Assembly: GCF_019925205.1 (NCBI RefSeq)
Contig: NC_083560.1
Coordinates: forward strand, 21,285,145-21,349,144
Source of the DNA: Metopolophium dirhodum
Lineage: Eukaryota; Arthropoda; Insecta; Hemiptera; Aphididae
DNA length: 64,000 nucleotides
Direction: 5' to 3'
Position 1 is the first letter of the stretch. Every line of letters starts with the position of its first letter. The position numbers were made by a program, and so were the translations under genes. The notes beneath the pieces are model-generated. The model was not told the DNA's origin. It saw only the letters and a program-made list of their open reading frames with translations, and ran no database searches. Below are positions 13,694 through 23,991 of the stretch, one piece after another.

Positions 13694-15747
13694 TTAAGTT
13701 TATCGTTATTTAGAACAAAAAACGTTATACAAGTTATGCGCTTATCGTTTTTTTTAAAAATATTGTGTCAATACCCATTAAATTTAAAAATAATAACTAA
13801 TGTGGGTAGATAATAGACCAGGTACGGAATATAATATTATAATCAATTCTTAGATTGTTTGCATGAAATAATTAATGTTCTAAGAAACCAATAGACCTTT
13901 TAAATAAATAAATTTTAAATTATTTCGTTTTGCAATATTATTTGTTCAATGATATTCTATAAATTATGTTTTGCGTTATGTTGTATTTTGCGGTGTTTAA
14001 TTATTTTTGGCTATCGCTTTCCGTTATAATTACGTTTACAAATTTAATTTAATTTTTTGTCAAATATAACGTTTACAAGCCCTGATTATAATGGTATAAT
14101 ATAATATACCTAATACCATTACAATATTATAATATAATAATAGTATTTTATATTTAAAATAAATATTATATATTTTGTATAGTATTATGCATAGGTACCC
14201 AGGATTTTATTTCAGGGGGAGAGGAAGTTCAAAAAAATTATAATAAGTAATTTTAGCCATTCTTATTAATTAAGCAAAAATTAAATTCGTAATGACGTAC
14301 AGAATATTATGCTATAGTGTGTATATTATATTTTAAAAATAAAAAAATATTTTTGTTATTCGATAGGTGAAATATGTAAGTATTATAAAGTAATAATTAT
14401 TGTATTATAATAAATATAAATATCGTATGAATAAAAAAAAAATGTAGGTATAATATATAACATAGGTATAAAAAAATTATAATTTATAATAATAATTTTT
14501 TTTTTGATTTTGCCATTATAATATTCAACCCCGTATTTTGGTGAAACTGATATTTCCCAATCAACGGATAAAATAAGAGTCCAGTCCTGTTGAACGGTAA
14601 TTTCCAATTTGGTTTTGAAGTAGTGTCTTTACTCTTGTTGAAAAGTTGAAAATGATCGTTTTACCATAGGTACGTTTATATATATTATACGCTTATATGA
14701 AAGTAGACAAACATCAACTGACGACAGGCGAGTATTGTACAATATATTTTGCTTTAAATCCTATACGCGATAAGATTAGTGTAGCAATAAAAGATAAAAC
14801 TTACGATCTAGTAAGTTAATAAAGGACAATCATGATTATTCTATAACAAATTTATCTTAACTTGGTTAGGTACCTATTTAATAAATGTCGTTCCACTCAG
14901 ATTCTAAAAAAAAGTCGTCGATGACATTTCGTGGGGGGGGGGGGCTACGTCCCTGTAGGTACCTAATTATAACATATTATGTATTATAAAAGTTATATTG
15001 GAGCGTATTCGGTAGGGCACGTAGTACGTACTATTTAAGTCATACATCAAATTATCATTTTTGTACATCATTATTCATTATGAATATAATATAGTTTTTT
15101 GAAGGTCTGTGATTTTCTTGCATAAACGTACATAAAAAAAATTTGACATTTTTCACTATTCAAAAGTTTGTACGTATTATCTATTTATCTGTTTAGATTT
15201 TTAGAGTAAACAATATAAATTTGTGTACTATAATAGATATATTATGTTATATGATACGAAAATATTTATATTTTATTTAAAGACCTCCCGGAACTTATGA
15301 CGAAAACCACCGAACGTGGTCAATGAATGTATAATGTTATATGTTATTAAATATAACGCATACACTATAGTTATCTAAAGCTTTATCCACTGTTACTCGC
15401 TTTTTAATTTTTGCATGATAATTTTCTCTTTATAGGCAATTTGATCAATCAAGTTTGCAAGAATAAATATAATATATTCTATCTGCCTATATGACGACAA
15501 CAGAAATCTGCAAAATAATATAATAATTCATCAAATACATTTTTTTTTATAACATACCTATTTTTTTAAAAAAAAGCAATATCACTTGAGTGAGTTATAT
15601 AGACATATAGGTAGTTAAATAACTGAAGCAATACACATCACTGATATAATATTAATTTTCCCATATTTTATTTAAATATTAGTTATTTTTATTCATACAT
15701 ATACTATTTATCTATTTTGTACCTAATAAATATATTTATTTCCTAGT
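13694..15747. other. AT-rich intergenic DNA, no gene seen
   Basis: Very AT-rich, with many ataatattat words and short A/T runs. The only landmark is a 12-G run at 14933-14944 followed by ctacgtccctg, which on the other strand reads CAGGGACGTAG plus a C run and resembles the terminal repeats of the hAT-type MITEs elsewhere in the window. No partner end was found, so it is at best a truncated element. The 74-codon minus frame at 14383-14607 has low-complexity composition and is not credited. Confidence 0.5.
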
Positions 15748-16113
15748 TTCACACGATGATTTACCAATCAAAAAATTGTATTTTTGAAATTTAGTCTACC
15801 TATTAATGTATGATTTTATGTGTTTAAAACGATAAAAGTTTTAGAAATTCAATATAACGTTTAGTTTTTTAAATATTAATAAATCTTTAAAATGATATTT
15901 TCGTTAAGAGGCGCGTAATTGCCATTTAAATTTTATAGGCATAAAAACAAAAATTCAAATAATATATCTCCTTTAATATTTTTAATATTTAAAAAACTAA
16001 AAATTATATTGAAATTATGATACTTGTATCTGCTTAAAGACATAAAACCACATATTTATATGTAAAATAAATTTCAAAAATAAAATTATTAGGTTGGTAA
16101 ATCGTTGTGTGAA
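15748..16113. mobile_element. fold-back MITE-like inverted repeat, 366 bp
   Basis: The left arm starts TTCACACGATGATTTACCAA and the right arm, read on the minus strand, starts TTCACACAACGATTTACCAA. The two arms stay similar inward for about 150 bp each, around a short centre near 15900-15960, so nearly the whole element can fold on itself. No convincing target duplication is visible at the flanks, so the superfamily is open. Confidence 0.75.
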
Positions 16114-16123
16114 GCAAAGAACT

Positions 16124-16219
16124 TTTACACCTTTAAGATATGCAATTGCGATGAGCCGGGCCCAAGGTCTTTTTTTAATTGATCATAATTTATTGAATGA
16201 TGTGAGTAAAAACGTATAA
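16124..16219 (+). pseudogene. possible PIF1-like helicase C-terminal fragment
   Basis: An open stretch reads FTPLRYAIAMSRAQGLFLID and ends at a stop about 30 codons in. The YxxxxSRxxxLxGLFLID layout is like the C-terminal motif of PIF1-type and Helitron helicases, where the usual form is YVALSRxxxLxGLxL. There is no start codon and no upstream helicase motif, and the fragment begins 10 bp after the fold-back element. It is best read as a broken remnant. The match is short, so this call is weak. Confidence 0.35.
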
Positions 16220-17370
16220 CCTATACCATTATTCTTAGAAATGAATATACTTTCAAATTAAAAAAACTCATTTTTTGTGTTTTGTGCTCCTTTAAGCGGC
16301 CAAGTATGAGTGTATGTGACGTGTCTCAATTATTAGTTATGAGAGGAAAACGCGACCGGGCTAACTTTTATATTGCACGTTGAAAAGGCGGGATCTTCGA
16401 TAGGTTAGTTCGATCAGTCTAAGTCAGTGTCAGTGTCTGTCTGTCGATGAGCTACTATGACTGACGTCTGACATCCTCTACAATAAATTATGCCACTCTA
16501 AGTAGAGCAGCTAAAAGAAAAAAATATGAAAACAGTGATCTTTGGCTTACTATAACAGTTACTGATGATAATTGTAGTATTACCAATTGTAGACAATATT
16601 ACAATTAAGAGTTAGATATATATCAATGAATAATGTGTGTGATGATTTTGATATATTATTAAATTAATGCCTGAAATATTAACATCAATGGCTGACGAGT
16701 TGTTTGTTAAGTATAAATATAATATCTAATAATATAATCTAAATATAATAAAGAGGTTACAGTTCTGACTTCACTCGTCAACTTATTATAATCAACAGCT
16801 ATTTATCTTCCAAATTTCAAACCAACCATTAAAAAAATATGTCAATTCATGATATAGCTGACACTATTGTCAAGATTGTCAAGGAAGAGTTAAATTCTAT
16901 ATTTCCCTATGTATTTATCGGTAGGTACTACAACAATATAATATATGCCTCACCTGAGCAATATTTATCAAAGCTTCAACTTATAAAAAAATATTTACGT
17001 AACAAAAACAGACAATATAGACTTTCAAGTATAGATTTATAGAATAATATTGAAAGAAAACAAACTATAGTTCATACTAGTTAAAAACCTTGCCACACAT
17101 ACACGTGTTTGCTACCTACCGTAACAACCGTTAATGTGAAAATAATAACAAGAACGATTAAGAATTTGTTGACAATATAATAATATATTTAATAAATAAT
17201 ATCACAATGATAAACATATAAATTATATATAATATTATTTTAAAAAGTAAATTCAAATAACTTATAAACAATTATTTTTTATATGTATTACGATAACCTA
17301 CCCTACGGCGTATACATAGTTACATAATTATTATATATGTCAAAGAAATGTTTATATTACTAATGAAATG
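16220..17370. other. intergenic stretch with a UTR-like segment
   Basis: AT-rich apart from a more balanced segment at 16280-16500 that includes a gtcagtgtctgtctgtc run. I recognise no family. A 67-codon plus-strand frame at 16839-17042 is listed separately. Confidence 0.4.
16839..17042 (+). CDS. small hypothetical ORF, 67 codons
   Basis: It starts MSIHDIADTIVKIVKEELNS and ends QYRLSSIDL. The composition is more protein-like than the surrounding AT-rich frames: balanced charged residues and an amphipathic first 20 residues. There is no recognised domain, no splice-site evidence, and neighbours are intergenic or repeat DNA. It could be a chance frame. Confidence 0.18.
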   Translation: MSIHDIADTIVKIVKEELNSIFPYVFIGRYYNNIIYASPEQYLSKLQLIKKYLRNKNRQYRLSSIDL

Positions 17371-17640
17371 GGTTTATAACAATAGCTAAGGATTGAAAAT
17401 TGAAAACAAGGCTCTTAGGATCCACGTAAATAGGTTAATAGGATAATTGAATTATAACAAAATAATAATTATCATCGTCATCATTCGTTTAAATATCTAA
17501 TTTTTTCCTATCAGAAAAGTTACTGTTGAAGAAAAACCAAGCATTTTTACTGTCCTAAAAGGTGATGACAGACACAAAAAATAAAAAAAATAAAAATAAA
17601 AACACACATCATTGTAAAATCAATATATTCATCGCTTCAT
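17371..17640. repeat. R1 fragments (tail part, then inverted head part)
   Basis: 17376-17450 carries the R1 tail words ctaaggattgaaaat and cacgtaaataggtt in plus orientation. 17512-17636 carries the R1 head in minus orientation (agttactgttgaag, actgtcctaaaaggtgatga, acacacatcattgtaaaat). The two pieces face in opposite directions, so this is a rearranged or nested pair of truncated copies. Confidence 0.75.
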
Positions 17641-17882
17641 TATTATCGGGATGACAAATGCGTATTTCAGCTACGTGTTCCAGCTATAATAATAGTATTA
17701 TTATTATTATTATTATAATCAACGTACATGGAAAGTGTAAACGTCTCGAACTACGTCCATAGGCGTGCGCACGGGTAGGGTTGATTGGGCTTTAGCCCCA
17801 ACTGAGATTTTTTTTTTACGTGAATGGATTGGTACCTTATGAAAATATGACTAAAAGGAGGTATAGCTCTTTTAGTTTTTAA
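17640..17882 (+). repeat. dispersed repeat R2, copy interrupted by Harbinger
   Basis: It contains tcgggatgacaaatgcg, a TTA/ATT microsatellite, catggaaagtgtaaacgtct, cataggcgtgcgcacgggta and gactaaaaggaggtatagct. The same words in the same order occur on the minus strand at 61627-61868. The copy stops at 17882, exactly where the Harbinger element begins, so R2 was the insertion target. Confidence 0.85.
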
Positions 17883-18331
17883 AGGTGGTTTCACACGAAG
17901 CGAATGTTCGCGCGGCGAACGCGATTTTAAATCGCCGCGAACATTCGCTCAAAATTAAACAGCTACATTTAAGTCACAGTATTCACACATAAATAATCGC
18001 TTGGGTACGAATGGCGAACAATCGCAAAAAATCAGTCTAGTTTAATTTTAGGCGAACATTCGCTGCGGGCGGCTAAAATCAAACACATTGTTTTGACTGG
18101 ATTGATACGAACCGCGTGATTTCCGCCGCGAATGTTCGCCGTTCGATACTTCGATCATTCAAATATCGACCACCAAAGTATCAATATTGTTGATATTATT
18201 TATTAATTTATACTAATTTAGTATACCCAGTTGTAAAAAAGTGAATTTTCATCAGTGAGTTAATCAAGTTAATATTTTCATATTTATTATCTTAAATTTA
18301 ACATTCATATTTATTCCTTTTTTTAATTAAT

Positions 18332-18394
18332 ATGAGTTACGACGTAGAAGAACTTATTATGGAAGTATCTGTGGAAGATTCTATATGGAATATA
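18332..18394 (+). pseudogene. MADF/Myb-like first exon of the Harbinger element
   Basis: 21 codons reading MSYDVEELIMEVSVEDSIWN plus I, then a consensus donor GTAAGT in phase 0. An acidic start followed by a hydrophobic-x-x-V...P/D-x-L/I-W pattern is how MADF domains begin. PIF/Harbinger elements usually carry a second gene with a Myb/SANT or MADF DNA-binding domain. The next exon is not found before R1 sequence begins near 18421, so the gene is a stump. Confidence 0.55.
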
Positions 18395-18420
18395 GTAAGT
18401 TATAAATATTATTTACAAGC

Positions 18421-19860
18421 TTGAGGAATTTTTCAAATTTTGTAAATTTTTTTTGATAAAAACTTCCACTTGGTAACAAAGCTTGAAAATTTAACACAAG
18501 AGTCCTCATAAGATGCTTTAATAACCGATCAAAAATATTAAAAATATATTATGTTATTATAAAATACAATTACTTTTTATATGCATTTAAAGTTCAAATG
18601 TTGACAAAATTCATCAACATTTCAAATTTGTAAATTATTTTTGAGTTCAAAATTCATAAAAGTTTTTCTTTTCAAAGGTGACATTAAACATTGTTTTGAC
18701 TACATAGTAAAACATTTTAATATTTTTAAAATTTTGTTTGTAGGGTAAAAAACCGTGAAAATGTAATCCAAGGCGCCTGGTATATATTGTTAATAATATA
18801 GTGGTTGAAAAATATTGAAAATACATAGGCACAATTTTTTTTATAAGCATTTAAAGTTTAAATTAAGCAAAATTTAAAATTATTTTGTAGTTAAAAATTT
18901 TATAGCTAAGGATTGAAAATTTAAAATAAGGTTTAACGTAAATAGGTTATAATATAATAATAACTTCTTTTACAATAATATCATCAAATATACTAAGTAA
19001 TATCATAGGTAGGCTGACTGGGTAAACGGAAAAAAAGTACCCGGTAAAAAAGTCCCACGGGAAAAAATTCCATGGAAAAAAGTCTTCCGTTGCAGTATCT
19101 AGATAATATCTAGATAGAAGAGCTCTTATTATTTTAATTATATATTTTCTAATGTTATATGTTAATTTAATTTTTTTAAATTTTGTATTTGTCGTTATAT
19201 ATTTGTTGTATATTTATTTGTTTATTTATTTATTGAGTAAACGCCCGAATTCTCAAGTACAGTATAATATATATATATATAAAATGACAGAATGAAACAA
19301 CGATATACAGAAATATCAAAATTACAAATAGGCCGAAAAAACAAAACAAAAACAATTATTAAGGTACAATATAAATACTAAATATACTATAGTACCTATA
19401 GGTACATTAAAGTATATTTTTTTTTGTTTGTGCAAAATGCCAAAATAACTATGTATACAATAATAATTTTTTTTATGTTCTTTCGTCTAGGTACAATGCA
19501 CATAATATATTAATATGTGAGAATAATTTTTAATCCTAGAAAGGTACCTATTTAATTTAGTTGTTGTTAATTATTTTAAATAAATATAACATGTATTACC
19601 TATGGGCTATGCACATATATGGCTATATAAATACCTATATGATAAAAGACTGAATTTAATTCAAAATTAATTTGACTTTTTTTCCGAGAATTTTTTTCCA
19701 GGGACTTTTTTTCCTAATATCAGCTGACTAATGTCTTCGCTCATAATCGTTATTCTTATACAATGATATTATATCATTGGATTCAAATTTAACACAATCC
19801 ATAACAGTGACTCACTTGTAACCTACTGTACAACAGAGCGACACCCACTTGCCCACCTTT
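18421..19860 (+). repeat. R1 copy inside the Harbinger element, itself split
   Basis: R1 body and tail words run from 18421 (gaatttttcaaattttg, then gcatttaaagttcaaat, cataggcacaattttt, ctaaggattgaaaat) to about 19027. They resume at 19715 (gctgacta, cttcgctcataatcg, ttatacaatgatattatatc, taacctactgtacaacagag) up to about 19860. The intervening 19028-19714 is a separate insertion. Confidence 0.75.
19028..19714. mobile_element. MITE-like element with reiterated GGAAAAAAGTCC ends
   Basis: The left end is GGAAAAAAAGTACCCGG followed by further A-rich and GTCC blocks through 19084. The right end, read on minus, is GGAAAAAAAGTCCCTGG followed by similar blocks. The ends are thus inverted repeats built from short tandem GG-A6-7-GTCC-like blocks. 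It interrupts R1: taatatca and gctgact words occur at both flanks, which may be a long target duplication. Length is 687 bp, with no coding capacity seen. Confidence 0.6.
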
Positions 19861-20395
19861 TTTGTTTTGTTTTTTCTGGCGCTTTTAAATTTTGAACTCC
19901 CGAATGCACCAACAATATTCACTTTCACACCGAGAAAAAAGGACATCATTATAAAATCAATATCGAATATTATGTTAAAAATTGGATTCACTTTCCCATC
20001 GAATAAGATACTGAAATGGAAAATCGAAGAGTTATTTCGACTACTTATCGTGTACATAGAAACAAAAAATAAAGTGACTAATTTCAAGTCACTAGTATGT
20101 GTAAACTTTTATTAGGCCTATTTTACAGAACCCTACTTATGAGTTACGAATCAGTATACAATTATTATAAATATATTATTTTACCTTATCGTCACCGTTA
20201 ACCTTTCTTCAGGAGTTATAGAAATACGCATATTTGTATTTTGTTTTTGTATATATTTTCCAACCAGCAAAATCTAGATTGTAAAATACATTGAACTAAA
20301 TTAAAAAAAACTAAATCCATTGAGTTTAGTAATTTAGTTACTATTTATAAAATATTGTATAGAATGACTTAATATTATTATTTTTATTAACTTAC

Positions 20396-20623
20396 TAGTG
20401 TATCAAATGACGTTATTGACATACGAAAGTACTTAAAAAATTCTTTAGGATATTGCCGAAGTGTCAAAAATGTGACTTGAAATTGTCCTTCTTCAATTCT
20501 TTTCATATTTAATGGGTGTACCCAATGCACTCTTTTTCTGTTAATTTTTTTCTTTTGTAATTGACTTCTTTTATGTAATGCATAAATTATACTAACGCGT
20601 TCAATAGTGTTAAATGTTTCCAT
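20396..20623 (-). pseudogene. PIF/Harbinger transposase, first exon only
   Basis: 76 codons from METFNTIERV to ITSFDTL, ending at a GTAAG donor in phase 0. The segment HWVHPLNMKRIEEGQFQ, then LRQYPKEFFKYFRMS and SFDTL, matches the N-terminal region shared by Harbinger transposases and the host protein HARBI1 (W-V-H-P-x-N, G-x-F, YP-x-x-F-x-x-YFRMS). This region precedes the DDE domain, and none of the DDE residues are present because the following exons are gone. I chose the internal Met at 20623; an upstream Met at 20713 extends the frame by 30 less convincing residues. Confidence 0.8.
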
Positions 20624-20912
20624 TTTTGTAAAAAAATGTAATGACCAAACTGATAAAATAATATATTTTGTAAAAATACGTACAGAACGACTGCAAATGA
20701 ACACTACACGCAACCACGATGTCTGAACGACTCATTTGTAAAATAAGAGCTCAATTGTTTGATTCGAAAATTGGCGGGAAATAATGTTCGCAGGCCATTC
20801 GCATCTAGCGATTAATCGCTAGTGTGAAACCAAAATAAAATGAGCGATTAAAAACCGCTGCGATTTAAAATCACGTTCGCCGAGCGAACATTCGCTTCGT
20901 GTGAAACCACCT

Positions 20913-21905
20913 TAAGGCCTTTTGTGTTTATTACTTTATTATTTATTAAATTAGAAAGCACTATTTATTAGAGCTAATTATTTATTCTTTATTAAATACA
21001 AAACATCATATATGAAATTAGTATTACACTTAACACCATCATGCGTATATACTTACTACAAAAAATTACAAAATTACTTTTCAAGAATAGAAAAGACGAA
21101 TGATACAGTGTCAACAACACCAAATTACCTACATTAATTAACTATTATTTGTATTATTTAACGTACCGGTCAAACGAAATATTTTTATTTTTATTTTGTA
21201 ATATTTTAAATATTTTATCTGTACCTAAGTAAATCTTGTAAAAAAGACTTCTAATTATAATTTATAAAATTCTTGTGTATATATTTTTCAATGTAACATC
21301 AAATAATTTTTTAATTGATGATGAAAAACTGTAAAAAAAAGTCACTAGTTATTACAGGCCATTAAACACTTTTTAATTTCGTGTTCCACACTTAGTATTT
21401 CGTACTACACACGATTTTAGACCCTGCGGCGCCATCTGTCGTCGTCGAACACAGATATATTATATTATATTATTATATCTGTATCGTCGACGATTAACCA
21501 TTTTCCCAAGTAGGTACAGTAAAATGGGGGGAGACTTCGGACATGTGAGGTGATTCCGGACAACACCAAGTTTTTAAGTTATCATATAATTTAAGAATAC
21601 ACGTTTTATAAAAGTTGAAAACTAATTCTCCACGTTCATATCGGGTTCACTTGGGTACTTACTTTCATATGTAGTCGAAAATTTGATGTGGAATTTATTG
21701 CTCCTGAGATAATTCTGTTTTATTTTTTTTTAATATGAAAAATATTTTTTGAATGTAGGTATCTAGTATCTTAATCATAAAAAGTCAATAAAGTATTTAA
21801 ATACCCGATACAAGATACATTCAAATTATGTATCTTGATACAAGATACAATTGTATCTAAGATACGTATCTTAAATACTGCCCAGCCCTGGGCATACCTA
21901 TAGAC
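20913..21905. other. intergenic, with fragment of a GATAC-rich element
   Basis: AT-rich. 21405-21510 has a CG-containing segment with a perfect inverted repeat acagatata...tatatctgt near 21450-21482. 21530-21570 holds a GC-richer fragment (ggagacttcggacatg). 21790-21893 is rich in GATACAAGATAC words and ends GGGCAGTATTTAAGATACG on the minus strand, the look of a hAT-type MITE end. A related segment occurs at 45936-46096. Confidence 0.5.
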
Positions 21906-22443
21906 CAGCGGTTCTTAACCTTTTGTAGATCGCGGACCCCCTTACCAAATTTTTTTTCAAATACCTTTTTTTTTACAAAACATCTCATGTTATCATAACC
22001 AAAATTATAATCATTATTTTATATAACAAATTACATAAGTAGACATAGCAAAACATACACATTTATAATTATTTTATTACATGTAATTTTTTATAAAAAT
22101 GTAATATGTATACAACTTACTATAGTTGACTACGATCTATCAGCTGCACTTAGTGGCAGTAAATATTATAAGACTTCGAGACTATAGTGCTGTACGCATA
22201 TACATTTGGTATGAACAAGAAAAACTGATTTTACTTAATAAATATTAACAATACAATTATTTGGTGTAGAATCTACATATTATTATATATATATGAAAAA
22301 ATAAATAAAAATAATCCAACAATATTGTAATAATGCATTCATGTCACTTATAGACGTATGTTATGTGTTAAGGCTGCCTCGGACCCCCGACATGAGTATC
22401 GCGGACCCCCAGGGGGCCGAGGACCACAGGTTAAGAACCGCTG
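21906..22443. mobile_element. hAT-type MITE with perfect 8-bp target duplication
   Basis: It begins CAGCGGTTCTTAACCT and ends with the complement AGGTTAAGAACCGCTG. Subterminal atcgcggaccccc words occur at both ends. Flanks are CTATAGAC at 21898-21905 and CTATAGAC at 22444-22451, a perfect 8-bp duplication as made by hAT transposases. The 538-bp interior is AT-rich and non-coding. Confidence 0.93.
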
Positions 22444-22679
22444 CTATAGACTATAGGTATCAAGGAATTTTATAGAAGATTGTCTTAGATTGTATTATAA
22501 CTAATTATTAATGAATAGCAAAAACAATAATTATACGCAATGAAGTAATATATGTGGCATGCGCACTACTAAGTACTAGGTCTATGTTCATTATTTAAAA
22601 GTATATTGTGTGAAATTAGGTATGTGCAGTAGCAAAATATCTTAATTTTAGGCTCTGTAATATTTTACTATTTATACTA

Positions 22680-22875
22680 TGTAATAGCTAATAGTAGAAA
22701 ATTTAATACAAGGTTTCATGTAAATAGTTTATATATAAATTACTTTATACACAATATCATCTAATATACTTAGTAATATCGTTGGCTGACTGACTGTCTT
22801 CACTCAGAATTTTTATTTCTTATACAATGATATTATATCATTGAATTCAAATTTAACACCATCAACGGGTTCGCC
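22680..22875 (+). repeat. R1 tail fragment
   Basis: Contains the R1 tail words in order: tatataaattactttat, caatatcatctaatatactt, ggctgactgactgtctt, atacaatgatattatatcat, tcaaatttaacaccatc. It is truncated at both ends. Confidence 0.75.
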
Positions 22876-23838
22876 AAGCAAAACCACTAAGTGCTAGTAT
22901 GTGGTGGTGTGTGTATGCCTTTACATTTGAATAAAATATTAACACAAATTTTTGGTATTAAGTTGCTATAATATAATAATTTTTTAAATAATACACAGTA
23001 TAAAATATGTGGCCCCTTTGGCCTAACAGATAAAAGTAATAATGGTTTGTCGTCTGACACAATTAATAAAATATAAATAAATCTATTATAATAATAAATA
23101 AATCAATTCACAGTATAAATTGTGGAGCGCATACTGGCTAGCAGCAATTCCTAAAGCCTATAAAATGTTTCACAATAATAAAAATACTCTACAACGCCTT
23201 GCGATTGAAATTCAAAGGTATGACAATATTATGACGTATAACGGCGACGAAATACAAGGAATGCTATTATTAGAGCTGGAATATAGTGATCACGGTAACA
23301 CACGATGATCTTCGTGTGCCACAATTACAATGATAATAAAAACAATAGTGGCGATTTGCGCCTATTAAGAACAATTATTACAAGAATATAAAAAAAACAA
23401 TAACGGCGATTCGTGCCTACTATAATAATTTAACGGAAAATATCGCTCAATGCATCGACGTATATCGCTTGACTGGCCAATGAACCCAAACATAAATTAT
23501 AACATGCGATTATAAGCAAATATCAATTAAGATATGATATTTTGACATAATATTATATGATCGACCGCTAATAATAAAGGTGCGTGCGAGATTGTGTATG
23601 TAAATTTGATTTAAAGTTACCATACATATCGGTTAAGATAAAATTAAACTTACAGGCCGTAAACTTGTCATACAAATAATAAGAATAATTTTAATCATAA
23701 TCATCGATTAAATATTAGTCTTTAATATAAACTTAATCATTTAGAATAAAATATATATATTATATATATAAATGAGAGTTAACAAAATAAAATTAAACAG
23801 TTATTATTGATTCTTACAAATTCACCATCACTTAATCT
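22876..23838. other. intergenic, one weak ORF and a short direct repeat
   Basis: A 62-codon plus frame at 23120-23308 (begins MWSAYWLAAIPKAYKMFHNN) has balanced composition but no known motif; I rate it below 0.25 as a gene. At 23343-23372 and 23399-23428 two copies of a roughly 30-bp word (acaata..ggcgatt.g.gcct) lie 56 bp apart. Elsewhere AT-rich. Confidence 0.4.
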
Positions 23839-23839
23839 A

Positions 23840-23991
23840 CTAAGAAACCTTTTTAAATTTTAATACAACTTTCATAAAAATAAATAGGGGAGTTATTTCT
23901 ATTACTAAATAAATTATATAAATTAAACATTTTTTTTGGGAAGTCTTGAGATGTTGGCAGTATACAGACAAGAATATATTATTTCTCTTTC
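23840..23991 (-). pseudogene. module 4 acidic exon, degenerate
   Basis: Starts like the others after a TTTTTAG acceptor (EREIIYSCLYTANISRLPKK) but then diverges and reaches a stop with none of the acidic core. With the stop in the preceding finger homologue, it is probably untranslated. Confidence 0.5.

Larger units (their letters stand above)
17883..20912. mobile_element. PIF/Harbinger DNA transposon, internally gutted
   Basis: Terminal inverted repeats start AGGTGGTTTCACACGAAGCG on both ends and extend through GAATGTTCGC and further for about 60 bp. The element is flanked by TAA at 17880-17882 and 20913-20915, the 3-bp TWA-type duplication typical of PIF/Harbinger. Inside, a MADF-like exon on plus (18332-18394) and a Harbinger transposase first exon on minus (20396-20623) face each other, each ending in a GTAAG donor. 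The remaining exons of both genes are missing, replaced by R1 sequence and a further nested element. It is therefore a non-autonomous, 3.03-kb relic. Confidence 0.9.

Noticed and set aside
19849..20115. 88-codon plus and 91-codon minus overlapping frames
   Set aside because: They lie on the R1 tail and its junction within the Harbinger relic; both strands are open only because of composition.
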